Assembly: GCF_014596475.1 (NCBI RefSeq)
Contig: NZ_MECJ01000026.1
Location: forward strand, 1-57,423
Reading direction: 5' to 3'
DNA length: 57,423 bases
Source of the DNA: Streptomyces sp. CBMA152
GTDB taxonomy: Bacteria > Actinomycetota > Actinomycetes > Streptomycetales > Streptomycetaceae
A program made the translations under genes and the position numbers. Below are positions 32,757-41,034 of this stretch, piece by piece. Positions within the stretch are counted from its first letter, which is position 1, and every line of letters begins with the position of its first letter. A model generated the notes under the pieces. It ran no database searches, had not been told where the DNA came from, and worked only from the letters and a program-made list of their open reading frames with translations.

Positions 32757-34315
32757 GCCCTCTCCTCGTCGGCGAGCAGTCCGATGCCCGGGTAGTACTT
32801 CCGCGAATTGGACAAGATCATCTCCTTGGGCGAGGCCAGCCCGACCAGTTCGCGTGCGCGCGCGGCGAACGCGCGGGAGGTGATGACGGGTGCCCCCTCA
32901 TTCTGACACCAGGCCCGGTACGCGGCGTAGAGGCGGGTCTGCTCCGCCCGGTGGTCGGGGTGCAGGGCGCAGCTCTCCTCGAAGAAGCGCCCGGTGTGGT
33001 CCTCGGTCTCCGCGTACACGGTCGTGGCGATGCGTACGCGCGCGGGGCCGGTGAGGTCCTTGTCGCCGCCCAGGTAGCGGCGGGCGCCGTCGATGAGCCA
33101 GTTGAGGATGCCGGGGCCCTCCTCGGTGACCAGCACGTCCGCCAGGTTGTCGATCTTGCGCTCGTCGGAGACGACGCGCTCGAACGGGATCAGCCGCATG
33201 CGCCGCCAGAACGCGAAGCCGCCGGTGCCGACCTCGGGGCGGTGGTTGCCCAGCAGCCAGAGCTTGTGGGTGGGCTGGAAGCTGAAGAAGTCCTGCCGCA
33301 TCCGGCGGGCCTTGATGCGGTCGCCGCCGGTGAGCAGCTTGACGCGGGCCTCGTCGAACTTGTCGCCGGGCTTGACCTCGGAGCACACGATGACGCGCCG
33401 CCCGTGCAGTTCGGCCAGGTCCGTGGGGTGGCCCTCGAAGGGCCGGGCCATCAGGAAACCGGGGGGCCCGGCGTCGGCGTAGTCGCCGAGCAGCTTCATC
33501 ACCACATCCAGAAGTACCGATTTGCCGTTCTTGCCCGAGCCGAACAGGAACGGCATGATCTGCCCGCCGACGTCCCCGGTGATCGAGTAGCCGAGCAGCA
33601 GATGCAGGAACGCGATCATCTCCGCGGATTCCTCGTCCTCACCGAACGTGTCGGTCAGGAAGCGGTTCCAGCGGGGCGTTGCCATCTGGCGGGGCCCGGT
33701 CGAGGTCGAGCGGGAGTGGAAGTCCTTGTTGGGGTCGGGGGTGCGCACCAGGCCCGTACGCAGGTCGACGATCCCGGCGGGGGTGCACAGCGCGTACGGG
33801 TCGGCGTCGAGCAGGGCCGCGTTCAGGACCATCCCGGGGGCCGAACGCGCCTGCGCCAGCATCGCGTTCATCCCGGACGTCGACAGGGCCCGGCGGCGGT
33901 GCTGCTGGAGCGCCTGGACGGTGTAGAGGCCGCGCGGGTCGTTGGCGGCGATGTTCTCGGCCAGGTCCCCGGCCGCCCACATCACGGTGTCGTCCTCGTC
34001 GAGCTGCCAGCGTGTGGTGTCCCAGCGGTACCAGCCAAGGCCCGGGACATGGCGGTAGTCGTCGGCGAACAGCCTCACGAACAGCTTGGCGTTGCCGCGG
34101 TCGGTGAGCGTGTCGGGCAGCAGCCCGGCCTCGGTCGCGTCAGGGGCGTGCGTACGGGCCTCCGAGCCGCCCTGGGCGGGCAGTACGGGCCCGGCGTGGT
34201 CGGGGGCCTTGGCGTGCCCTGTGGGGGCCGTGTGCGCAAGGATCTGCGACGCGACGGTCTGCGGGTCGAAGTCGAACAGCACATTGTCGTTGCTGCCGTT
34301 GCCGGAGGCGGTCAC
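32753..34315 (-). CDS. SF3 (D5/P4-type) replicative helicase
   Basis: A 520-residue protein of the phage/plasmid primase-helicase type. The D5_N-like region (TPRWNRFLTDTFGEDEESAE) precedes an SF3 ATPase with Walker A PFLFGSGKNGKSVLLDVV, Walker B ELHGRRVIVCSEVKPG and the sensor WLLGNHRPEV. The C-terminal part is a winged helix. It should unwind plasmid DNA at the origin. The GTG at 34315 overlaps the stop of the primase-polymerase gene (GTGA), giving a two-subunit replication operon. The frame is open further upstream but that part lies over the primase gene. Confidence 0.9.
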   Translation of the reverse strand: MTASGNGSNDNVLFDFDPQTVASQILAHTAPTGHAKAPDHAGPVLPAQGGSEARTHAPDATEAGLLPDTLTDRGNAKLFVRLFADDYRHVPGLGWYRWDTTRWQLDEDDTVMWAAGDLAENIAANDPRGLYTVQALQQHRRRALSTSGMNAMLAQARSAPGMVLNAALLDADPYALCTPAGIVDLRTGLVRTPDPNKDFHSRSTSTGPRQMATPRWNRFLTDTFGEDEESAEMIAFLHLLLGYSITGDVGGQIMPFLFGSGKNGKSVLLDVVMKLLGDYADAGPPGFLMARPFEGHPTDLAELHGRRVIVCSEVKPGDKFDEARVKLLTGGDRIKARRMRQDFFSFQPTHKLWLLGNHRPEVGTGGFAFWRRMRLIPFERVVSDERKIDNLADVLVTEEGPGILNWLIDGARRYLGGDKDLTGPARVRIATTVYAETEDHTGRFFEESCALHPDHRAEQTRLYAAYRAWCQNEGAPVITSRAFAARARELVGLASPKEMILSNSRKYYPGIGLLADEERA

Positions 34316-35499
34316 GGGCGGCTCCGGAGCTGAAGGGGGCGGCGGGAGCCGGCGGCCATGCCACTGCGGACCACCGCGGCCGAGCGGCGGTCCTGGCCGG
34401 GCCGGGCGAACTCGGCGGCCTCCATCAGGCCCCGCTCGGCGGCCTCCTCGGTGAGGTACCCGGCGGCCACGAGCCCGCCCACGGTGTACGCGGCCCGGTT
34501 CAGCTTGTCCGTGAAGCCCGCGCCCTCGGGAACCGAGGCGCAGTCGGCGACTTCGGCGAGCGCCGAGGCCAGCACCCGGGTGGCCTGGTCGCGTCCGCCG
34601 CCCGCCGCGATGACGGCCTGGCGGGCACGGGAGGGCGCCATGGGGCGTACGAGCCGCTGTGCGGCCTCCTGAGCGTCCCGCAGGTGCCCGGTGCGCTCCA
34701 GCTCCCCCGCGAGCCAGGAAGGCAGCACAGCGGGCTCCTTGGCCCCTTCCAGGGGTGTGTAGGTCCCGGCGGGGGTCACGGTCCCGGGCGCGACGATGTA
34801 GCCGCCGTGCGCCCGTACGTCGACCTGCCAGGCCAGCGAACTGCCGCCGCCCGAACCGACGGAGGAGTGCCAGCGGCGCCCGTCCTCGGCCGCCCGGTAC
34901 CAGACGTGCAGCCCGCCCGAGGGGGTGCGCACCCGCAGCGTCGAGGCGTCGTCGGCGGGGCTGGGGTGCCCGCGCAGGGCGGCCAGGACGGCGAGGGTGT
35001 GGAAGCCGTTGGACAGTCCGCGCAGGTCGACGTCGGGGTGGATCGGGATGCCCGGCAGGAGCAGGTCCCGGGCGGGCGGCGGCTGGTCGTGGTCGTCGAC
35101 GTCGACGACGACCAGGCCCGCTGGACCGCAGGCGACCCCGACTCCGAGTCCGGGGTGCGCGCCCCACCACGTACCGATGCGCTCGGGGTCGACGGTCGCT
35201 GCGTGGAAGCCGTGGCACCAGCGGCCGGCGTCCAGACAGGCGCAGCCTTCCCGGCGGTGGCCCGGCAGGCGGCAGTCCGCGCAGTTGGCGACGGGGGTCT
35301 TGCGGCCCGGCGAGAGCGGGTGCACGGGCCAGCCCCGCGAGGCACACCAGCGGGCCATGGCCAGGGGTTGGCCGGGGTTCCCGGTCTGGGGGGCAGCGAC
35401 TGAAGGCGCAGCGAGCTGAGATGCGGGGGCGGCCGGGGCCGGGTGCGCAGGGGCTGACTGGTCTGAGTCGCTGCGCGAAAAACGCAGCTCAGCAGTCAT
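34312..35499 (-). CDS. Bifunctional primase/polymerase (prim-pol, AEP family)
   Basis: A 395-residue prim-pol protein. The catalytic Asp pair is visible in GLVVVDVDDHD (about residue 130) and the His in TPSGGLHVWYRA (about 193), with GYIVAPGTVTPAGTYTPL afterwards. A Cys cluster (NCADCRLPGHRREGCAC) at about 73-90 may bind zinc. Such proteins start and extend primers for plasmid or phage replication. The gene reads away from the iteron field, and the first iteron copies lie inside its 5' end. It is translationally coupled to the SF3 helicase. Confidence 0.9.
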   Translation of the reverse strand: MTAELRFSRSDSDQSAPAHPAPAAPASQLAAPSVAAPQTGNPGQPLAMARWCASRGWPVHPLSPGRKTPVANCADCRLPGHRREGCACLDAGRWCHGFHAATVDPERIGTWWGAHPGLGVGVACGPAGLVVVDVDDHDQPPPARDLLLPGIPIHPDVDLRGLSNGFHTLAVLAALRGHPSPADDASTLRVRTPSGGLHVWYRAAEDGRRWHSSVGSGGGSSLAWQVDVRAHGGYIVAPGTVTPAGTYTPLEGAKEPAVLPSWLAGELERTGHLRDAQEAAQRLVRPMAPSRARQAVIAAGGGRDQATRVLASALAEVADCASVPEGAGFTDKLNRAAYTVGGLVAAGYLTEEAAERGLMEAAEFARPGQDRRSAAVVRSGMAAGSRRPLQLRSRP

Positions 35500-36205
35500 G
35501 CGGTTCCCCTACTCAGCGACTGAAGCGACTCAACGACGGACATAGGTTAGCGAAGCTTCGGGCTGAGGGAGCGCAGGCCCACACAAAAGCCGGTGTCCGT
35601 GTCGATGATGGGACAGTCGGCGGCCCGGGGCGGGACTTGGCCCGGTGAGCGGCGGGGCCGGGCAGGGGCTGAGGCCTCTCGGCAGCGACTGAAGACCCAG
35701 CGACTGAACCGCAGCGACCGAAGCTTTTTCAGTCGCTGTGCTGCGCGTTGCACAAAACCGCAGGTCACAGGCTTGTGGAAGATCAATCAGCGACTCAAAG
35801 CGACTGAATCACTCTATCTATGAGTCGCACGCGCACAGGAGGAAAACTGCAAAAGCGCCACCTAATACTGGAGCCAGAGTCGCTTCAGTCGCTGATTGTC
35901 TGACGAAACATCATCTGACCTGCGGTTTTCTGCCAGCGACTGAACAGCGACCGAACTTTCCTGGGTAGCTGCGTTCAGTAGCTGGCCCTCCTGGAGCCCC
36001 GGAACCCGTCACTCTCGGGCCCCGAATCAGCGACCGAACGCCTCCGCAGCGACCAACCGGCAGCGACTGAACCCCTCCGGGCCGGGCTTGAGCCGCAGCT
36101 ACCGAAGCGACTGAAGCGACCGAGCGCCGCACCTGCTCCCCCGACTGGTCCGGGACACGCCAAGAACTCCGGGCCTCAGTCGCTTGAGTCGCTTCGGTAG
36201 CTGGG
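35395..36205. repeat. Iteron field, candidate replication origin
   Basis: At least 14 copies of CAGCGACYGAA or close variants (for example at 35514, 35683, 35698, 35712, 35788, 35799, 35934, 35945, 36028, 36061 and 36096 in one orientation; 35728, 35884 and around 36176-36200 inverted). Between them are the only AT-rich patches nearby (CACTCTATCTATG near 35811, AAGCTTTTTC near 35721). The field lies immediately upstream of the prim-pol/helicase operon. This is the arrangement of an iteron-type plasmid origin. No gene is evident from 35500 to 36205. Confidence 0.75.
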
Positions 36206-36651
36206 ACGAGCCGTCAGTCCTGGCCTCTGTGGAGCACCGGGCGAGTCGCGGCATCCAGGCCCCTCTCCCTGCGACAGCGGTAGCAAAGGGACGCTCGCAG
36301 AGACGATTTCGGGCGACCGTCCACGCCGGGACACGGGGGCGGGACGGGCGCCGGGCACGCCGGCGCTGGGCACGGGAGGTTGCCGAGACTCGGCAGCGTC
36401 CGGAGGCCCCGGCTCGGGCACCCGGCCCCGCGCGATGCCCGGCAGGGCCTGACGGTAGACCCCGCACTGCCGGTTCTGGCATGCGCACGGATGGCAGTCC
36501 CCCGTGACAGCGGACGTACGGACCGGAGTCGCCCCAGGCTGCGGGGTGTTTCCGGTCGGCCGGGCTCAGCATGCAACAGAGCTGACCGGGTTTTCTCCCG
36601 ATGATTTTTCCGCAGAAAAACCGGTTGGCTGGTTCGTGTCCCCTCAACCGC
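36206..36651. other. Gene-free stretch beside the origin
   Basis: No plausible gene. Near 36586-36624 an imperfect inverted repeat with A/T-rich arms (GTTTTCT and AGAAAAAC inside CCGG pairs) may be the terminator of the minus-strand regulator at 36652. Confidence 0.4.
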
Positions 36652-37686
36652 TTACTCGTCGTCGATCAGCCGTTCCGCCGACAGCGCCCAGCAGTACGTG
36701 AGTTCCGCGAGCGTGGAGACCTGCCACAGTTCGCGCAGCCTGCCGATCTCCTTGGACAGGGTGCGCAGCCCGATGCCGAGGCGCTGGGCGGTGATCCGCT
36801 GCTCGATGCCCGCCGCCGTGTCCCGCAGGATCTCCCGCTGGAGCCGGGTCGTACGGGCCCCGGCCGCCACGTCCGAGGGTCGCGGGTCGCCGTGCCAGAT
36901 CTCCGCCCGGCGCCACTCCTGGTCGAAGCCCTCCGCCATGTACGCGACGGCCGCCCGGTCCAGGACGTGCCAGGCCGCATGGCTGGGCACCGAGTTCACG
37001 ATGTGGTCGGAGATGAACGCGGTGCGCCGGTCGACGATGATGCACCGCTGGAACGGCCCGATGAGCGTACGGAACTGGGCGCCCCGGCCGGTCATCACCC
37101 GCGCCCACTCCCGGGTCGCTTCGTCGTCGCGCAGGCTGTCGCGGTACAGCGTGCGCACGCTCACCCCGCGCTCCAGCGCCCTGCTGTCCCGGTCCATCGC
37201 GACCGACAGCAGCTCCCGGCCGCGCGGGCCCCCGGGCTGGGCGGTGAGCAGCTCGCTCTGCGCCTGGCTGATCGCGTGCTCGATCCGGGCGTTGACGAGC
37301 CCCGGCTCCGTCAGGAACTCCGAGCCGCGCCCCGAGCGCCACTTGGCCCGTTCGAAGTGCACGCTCAGCTCGTCCGCGTCCTCCGGTATCGCCGCCATCC
37401 GGGCCGCCCGGGCCGCCATCTCCCGCAGATCGGCGTCCAGTTGGCGCCGGGCCGCCTCCTGCGGGTCCAGGGCCACGGGGATGTCCGGCAGGTCCGGGTC
37501 GACCGCCACCAGGCCGCGGGCGCGCAGCTTGGCCAGGACGGGCTCGTCGTGCTCGGTGAGCGGCTCGTGCCGGGTGATCCGCCCGTACAACTCGACGGCC
37601 TCCGGCGGTAGCCGGACGTTTGTGAGAGGGACCGTCCGCTCCCCCTGTCCGGGCTCTCCGGGCAGTCTGGGAATCTCGCTGTCCAC
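36652..37686 (-). CDS. TrmB/LuxR-like transcriptional regulator
   Basis: A 344-residue regulator. The N-terminal part (LPPEAVELYGRITRHEPLTE, then LAKLRARGLVAVDPD) is a TrmB-like winged helix; the middle (GPFQRCIIVDRRTAFISDH) recalls the PLD-like effector domain of such proteins; the C-terminus (RITAQRLGIGLRTLSKEIGR LRELWQV) is a second helix-turn-helix. This architecture is common among uncharacterised Streptomyces regulators. The GTG at 37686 is the likely start, without a strong ribosome binding site. Divergent from the XRE gene at 37906. Confidence 0.72.
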   Translation of the reverse strand: MDSEIPRLPGEPGQGERTVPLTNVRLPPEAVELYGRITRHEPLTEHDEPVLAKLRARGLVAVDPDLPDIPVALDPQEAARRQLDADLREMAARAARMAAIPEDADELSVHFERAKWRSGRGSEFLTEPGLVNARIEHAISQAQSELLTAQPGGPRGRELLSVAMDRDSRALERGVSVRTLYRDSLRDDEATREWARVMTGRGAQFRTLIGPFQRCIIVDRRTAFISDHIVNSVPSHAAWHVLDRAAVAYMAEGFDQEWRRAEIWHGDPRPSDVAAGARTTRLQREILRDTAAGIEQRITAQRLGIGLRTLSKEIGRLRELWQVSTLAELTYCWALSAERLIDDE

Positions 37687-37905
37687 CTGGTCCGCCCCCG
37701 CCGGGCGGCTGCGTGTGTACGCCGGGCGTACGTACGCAGCCGTAACCGCTTGATCGCTGCATGTCAGAACAGGCAGCGTAACCGGTGGGCCGATACGGCC
37801 CAGGCGCCCGGCGCCGCCCCCGCACCGGTTCCGGCTGAAAACGCTCGCACTGGCGAGCGGTGGGAGGCGGTCGGTGTTCGACAGGTCACTGGGGAAACAC
37901 GAGTC

Positions 37906-38790
37906 ATGGACAAGGTTGCGGACAAGGTCGCCCTGGGTGGCCTGTTGCGCGAACGCCGTGCGCTGATCACGCCCGAGAGCCAGGGACTGCACCGCCCGAC
38001 CCGTCAGGGCCGCCGCGCCCCCGGCCTCTCGCAGGCCCAGATGGACCAGCTGCTGCACCGCTCCCCCGACACGTACGGGCGCCTGGAGTCCGGCCGTTAC
38101 GCCAAACCGCCCGCCGACCTCCTGGAGGACGTGGCCCGGCTGCTCGATATGAACGAGCAGGAGTGGATCGCGCTGTGGCGGTACGGTCTCGGCCAAGATC
38201 CGCCGTACCCGCTGAGGGCGCAGTCCGGCGAGGAGATCCCCGGGGTCTGGCAGGAAGCCGTCGACGGCATCGCGCACATGGCGTACGTCCATGACCGCTC
38301 CTGGAACCTGCTGGCGTGGAACTCGGCGTTCGCGACGCTGTTCCCGGCGGGCCGCGTCCCGCACAACACCATGCGGTGGATGGCCCTGGACCGGGCCGCG
38401 CGCTCGATCCTGATGGACTGGGAGAACGCCTGGGCCCCGCTCGTCCTCCCCCACCTGCGCGGAGCACTGGCCGCTGACCCGCATGACGAGACGCTGCGGC
38501 AGATAGAGAAGGAAGTCCTCGCGGACCCGGTCACCTCCCCTATATACGACCGCGCCAGCGCCTACATCCACCTCGACGGCGACGAACGCCCCCTGCACCA
38601 TCTCGCCCGCGGCCCGGGCTGGGTGACGATGTGCGCGGCCCAGCCGATGGCGGCGCCCGGGGCGCGCATGATCATCCTGGTCTTCCACCCGGGCGACCGG
38701 CGGCGGCACGCCCGTACGCCGATGCTGCGGGCGGACTCCGGCAGAGATCCGCGAACAGATGCGGGCGCCGGGACGTTGGGACGACCATGA
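37906..38790 (+). CDS. XRE regulator with MmyB-like ligand-binding domain
   Basis: A 294-residue protein. Residues about 14-75 form an XRE helix-turn-helix (RAPGLSQAQMDQLLHRSPDT YGRLESG) and residues about 110-265 match the MmyB-like ligand-binding domain (VHDRSWNLLAWNSAFATLFP, NTMRWMAL, WENAWAPLVLPHLRG). Such regulators are abundant in Streptomyces, often beside a gene for a small enzyme or membrane protein. The stop overlaps the ATG of the next gene (ATGA), so the two are coupled. Confidence 0.85.
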   Translation: MDKVADKVALGGLLRERRALITPESQGLHRPTRQGRRAPGLSQAQMDQLLHRSPDTYGRLESGRYAKPPADLLEDVARLLDMNEQEWIALWRYGLGQDPPYPLRAQSGEEIPGVWQEAVDGIAHMAYVHDRSWNLLAWNSAFATLFPAGRVPHNTMRWMALDRAARSILMDWENAWAPLVLPHLRGALAADPHDETLRQIEKEVLADPVTSPIYDRASAYIHLDGDERPLHHLARGPGWVTMCAAQPMAAPGARMIILVFHPGDRRRHARTPMLRADSGRDPRTDAGAGTLGRP

Positions 38791-39017
38791 GCCTTCTCGA
38801 CTTATTCCTGCTCCTGGTCTTCGTCTGCTGGACGCTGGCGTCGGTGGCGATGCTCGCCGACTTCCGAGGCGTACGCACGTCGTTCAGCCGCTCCCGCGCA
38901 CGCAACGACCCGTACGCGATACGCCACCGCAGCAAGATCCTCGTCGCGTTCTCGTGGGGCGGTGTGGTGACGGGGGTGTACGGGATGGTGGGGGTGCTGT
39001 ACGTGGCGCTGACGTAG
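38787..39017 (+). CDS. Small membrane protein with two transmembrane segments
   Basis: A 76-residue protein with membrane segments at about 4-24 (LDLFLLLVFVCWTLASVAML) and 54-74 (FSWGGVVTGVYGMVGVLYVA), joined by a basic cytoplasmic loop (RTSFSRSRARNDPYAIRHRSK). It is translationally coupled to the XRE regulator at 37906. Function unknown. The first centromere-like palindrome lies 30 bases after its stop. Confidence 0.6.
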   Translation: MSLLDLFLLLVFVCWTLASVAMLADFRGVRTSFSRSRARNDPYAIRHRSKILVAFSWGGVVTGVYGMVGVLYVALT

Positions 39018-39046
39018 ACGTAGATAGATGTATAGGGCCGACGGAT

Positions 39047-39135
39047 TATCACGGCGTGATAGGTCGGGAGCCGCGTCGGCGATCTATCACGCCGTGATAG
39101 CCCGGCCCGGGACATCGACCTATCACGCCGTGATA
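39047..39135. repeat. Centromere-like palindrome array 1 (3 sites)
   Basis: Three copies of the 15-bp palindrome TATCACGSCGTGATA at 39047, 39085 and 39121 (spacing 38 and 36). The same element recurs in three more clusters around and inside parA/parB, so it is probably the ParB-binding site (parS) of this replicon. Confidence 0.8.
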
Positions 39136-39148
39136 ATCCGCGTCCGTC

Positions 39149-40054
39149 TCAGTCGATCAGGTGCATGCGCGCGAGCTTGGCAGGGTCCGTGTACGCCGTG
39201 ATGTCGGTGATCCGGCCGTCGACCACGGTGAACGCGAGGACCGCGAGCGGGGTGCCGTCCTCGCGCCAGGACACCACTCCGGGCAGGCCGTTGACGAGTG
39301 CGGCCCGTCCCACCGCGGCCGCACTCGCGGACAGCTTGGCCCCGGCCGCGACTTCGGTGGCGCCGAGGGTGACGACCACGCCGGCCGGGGTGTCGACGGT
39401 GAAGCGCACCTCGGGGTCGAGCACCCGCAGCAGCCCCTCGAAGTCGCCGTGGCGCGACGCCGCCAGGAACGCCTGGACCACGGCCCGCTGTTCCGGCCCG
39501 GCGCCCGTCGGCCGCTCGGTCGCCTGCACCTTCCGGCGGGCGCGGCTGGCGAGCATCTTGGTGGCGTCGGTGGACTTGCCGAGGATCGTGCCGATCTCGT
39601 CGAACGGCACCGCGAACATGTCGTGCAGCACGAACGCCAGCCGTTCGCCCGGCCGCAGCGACTCCAGTACGACCAGGAGCGCGAGCCCGACCGAATCGGC
39701 GAGCACGACGTCGTCCTCGGGGGCGGGAGCGTCGTCGAGCGTCACCACGAGCTCGGGCAGCCGGTCGTCGTAGGACGCCTCGGGGCGGGACTTGCGCGAA
39801 CGCAGCACGTCGAGGCTGATCCGGCCGACCACCGTGGTGAGCCAGCCGGAGAGGTTGTGGATGCTCGCCGCGTCCTGGCGCGACAGCCGCAGCCAGGCCT
39901 CCTGGACGACGTCCTCGGCGTCGGCGTGAGACCCGAGCATGCGGTAGGCGACCGCGCGCAGCCGGTCGCGCTGCGCCTGGAACGCGTCGGCGACGGGGTC
40001 GGCCTGGTCGGGCGTCGTCTCCGTCGTCGTCTCCGTCGGGCTGGTGTCGGGCAT
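39149..40054 (-). CDS. ECF41-type RNA polymerase sigma factor
   Basis: A 301-residue ECF sigma factor. Region 2 is RLRAVAYRMLGSHADAEDVVQEAWLRL; region 4 is LESLRPGERLAFVLHDMFAV PFDEIGTILGKS. A SnoaL-like C-terminal extension (residues about 185-300) ends with YTDPAKLARM, corresponding to the NPDKL-type motif of the ECF41 group, and contains NGLPGVVSW. ECF41 factors have no anti-sigma partner; the extension itself controls activity. They typically drive a neighbouring gene for a carboxymuconolactone decarboxylase, oxidoreductase or epimerase, and the divergent gene at 40137 is such a protein. Confidence 0.9.
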   Translation of the reverse strand: MPDTSPTETTTETTPDQADPVADAFQAQRDRLRAVAYRMLGSHADAEDVVQEAWLRLSRQDAASIHNLSGWLTTVVGRISLDVLRSRKSRPEASYDDRLPELVVTLDDAPAPEDDVVLADSVGLALLVVLESLRPGERLAFVLHDMFAVPFDEIGTILGKSTDATKMLASRARRKVQATERPTGAGPEQRAVVQAFLAASRHGDFEGLLRVLDPEVRFTVDTPAGVVVTLGATEVAAGAKLSASAAAVGRAALVNGLPGVVSWREDGTPLAVLAFTVVDGRITDITAYTDPAKLARMHLID

Positions 40055-40136
40055 GTGGTTACCTTCCTCGGAACTGTTCCGTCATGGGTGATGACGGGCC
40101 CGGAAGGGCGTACGTAACCGATGAGGGAGCAGGACC

Positions 40137-40586
40137 GTGGAAGCACGTATGAAGGGTGTGGCGAGCCCCGATCTGACCACCGCGATCCAGCACTTGTACA
40201 AGGCGATCCATACCGGGGGCGTCGAGCCCCGGCTGCTGGAGCTGGTCCATCTGCGGGCCAGCCAGATCAACGGGTGCAGCCCGTGCGTCCATGCCGGTGT
40301 CGCGTCGGCGAAGAAGCACGGCGAGACGGACGAGCGGCTGCACAGCGTGGTCACTTGGCGCGAGACGCCCTTCTTCACGGACGAGGAGCGGGCGGCGCTG
40401 GAGCTGACCGAGGCCGCGACCCGCATCCAGGACGGCGCGCCGGGCGTGACCGACGCGATATGGGACGCGGTCGCCGACCACTTCACCGAGGAGCAGCTGT
40501 CCTCGATCATCCTGGAGATCGCGATGACCAACTTCTTCAACCGCATCAACCGCACGACCCGGGAGCAGGCGGGCAAGGTCTGGTAG
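40137..40586 (+). CDS. AhpD-like / carboxymuconolactone decarboxylase family protein, ECF41 partner
   Basis: A 149-residue protein with the active-site motif C-S-P-C-V-H in SQINGCSPCVHAGVASAKKHGE. It is divergent from the ECF41 sigma gene with 82 bases between the starts, the standard arrangement for the ECF41 target. It is paralogous to the protein at 31847. Probable role: redox or peroxide-related enzyme induced by the sigma factor. The GTG at 40137 has a GGGAGCAGG-type ribosome binding site upstream. Confidence 0.87.
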   Translation: MEARMKGVASPDLTTAIQHLYKAIHTGGVEPRLLELVHLRASQINGCSPCVHAGVASAKKHGETDERLHSVVTWRETPFFTDEERAALELTEAATRIQDGAPGVTDAIWDAVADHFTEEQLSSIILEIAMTNFFNRINRTTREQAGKVW

Positions 40587-40596
40587 GCGGTGGGGC

Positions 40597-40895
40597 TATC
40601 ACGCCGTGATAGATCGCCAATGGGGCTCCCGAGCTATCACGCCGTGATAGCCCCGGCCCGCGACACCGACTCATCACGGCGTGATAGCCCGCCCACTCCC
40701 CCGGCCGACGGCTCGGATTATCACGGCGTGATAGGTCGGTCGGCCGCCGAGCCGAGCTATCACGCCGTGATAGGTGCCGGTCCGGGAGGAGCCGAGCTAT
40801 CACGCCGTGATAGCTCCGCCCGCGTCGCCGCAGAGCCGCCGGATTATCACGGCGTGATAGCCCGACCCGCGCCATCGACCTATCACGCCGTGATA
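40597..40895. repeat. Centromere-like palindrome array 2 (8 sites) upstream of parA
   Basis: TATCACGSCGTGATA at 40597, 40635, 40719, 40758, 40798, 40845 and 40881, plus a one-mismatch copy (CATCAC...) at 40672. Start-to-start distances are 36-47 bases. The array fills most of the space between the decarboxylase-like gene and parA, so ParB bound here could also repress parAB. Confidence 0.85.
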
Positions 40896-41034
40896 ACTCC
40901 CCTCCCCCACCGGTCACTTTGCCCCGCCTCGTCCCCTACGTACGCCCCCGTACTCCCCCACGCCCCCACCGCAAGCCAGAAAACTAACGTGTCGGTCCAT
41001 CAAATGATCTCCGGCGTTAGTACAGTTACTCCCC

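Noticed and set aside
34316..35347. N-terminal extension of the SF3 helicase in the same frame
   Set aside because: It is an Arg/Pro-rich shadow of the prim-pol gene; the GTGA overlap at 34315 gives a normal helicase start.
37687..38709. Minus-strand continuation of the TrmB-like regulator
   Set aside because: It overlaps the well-supported XRE/MmyB gene in antisense and shows no domain.
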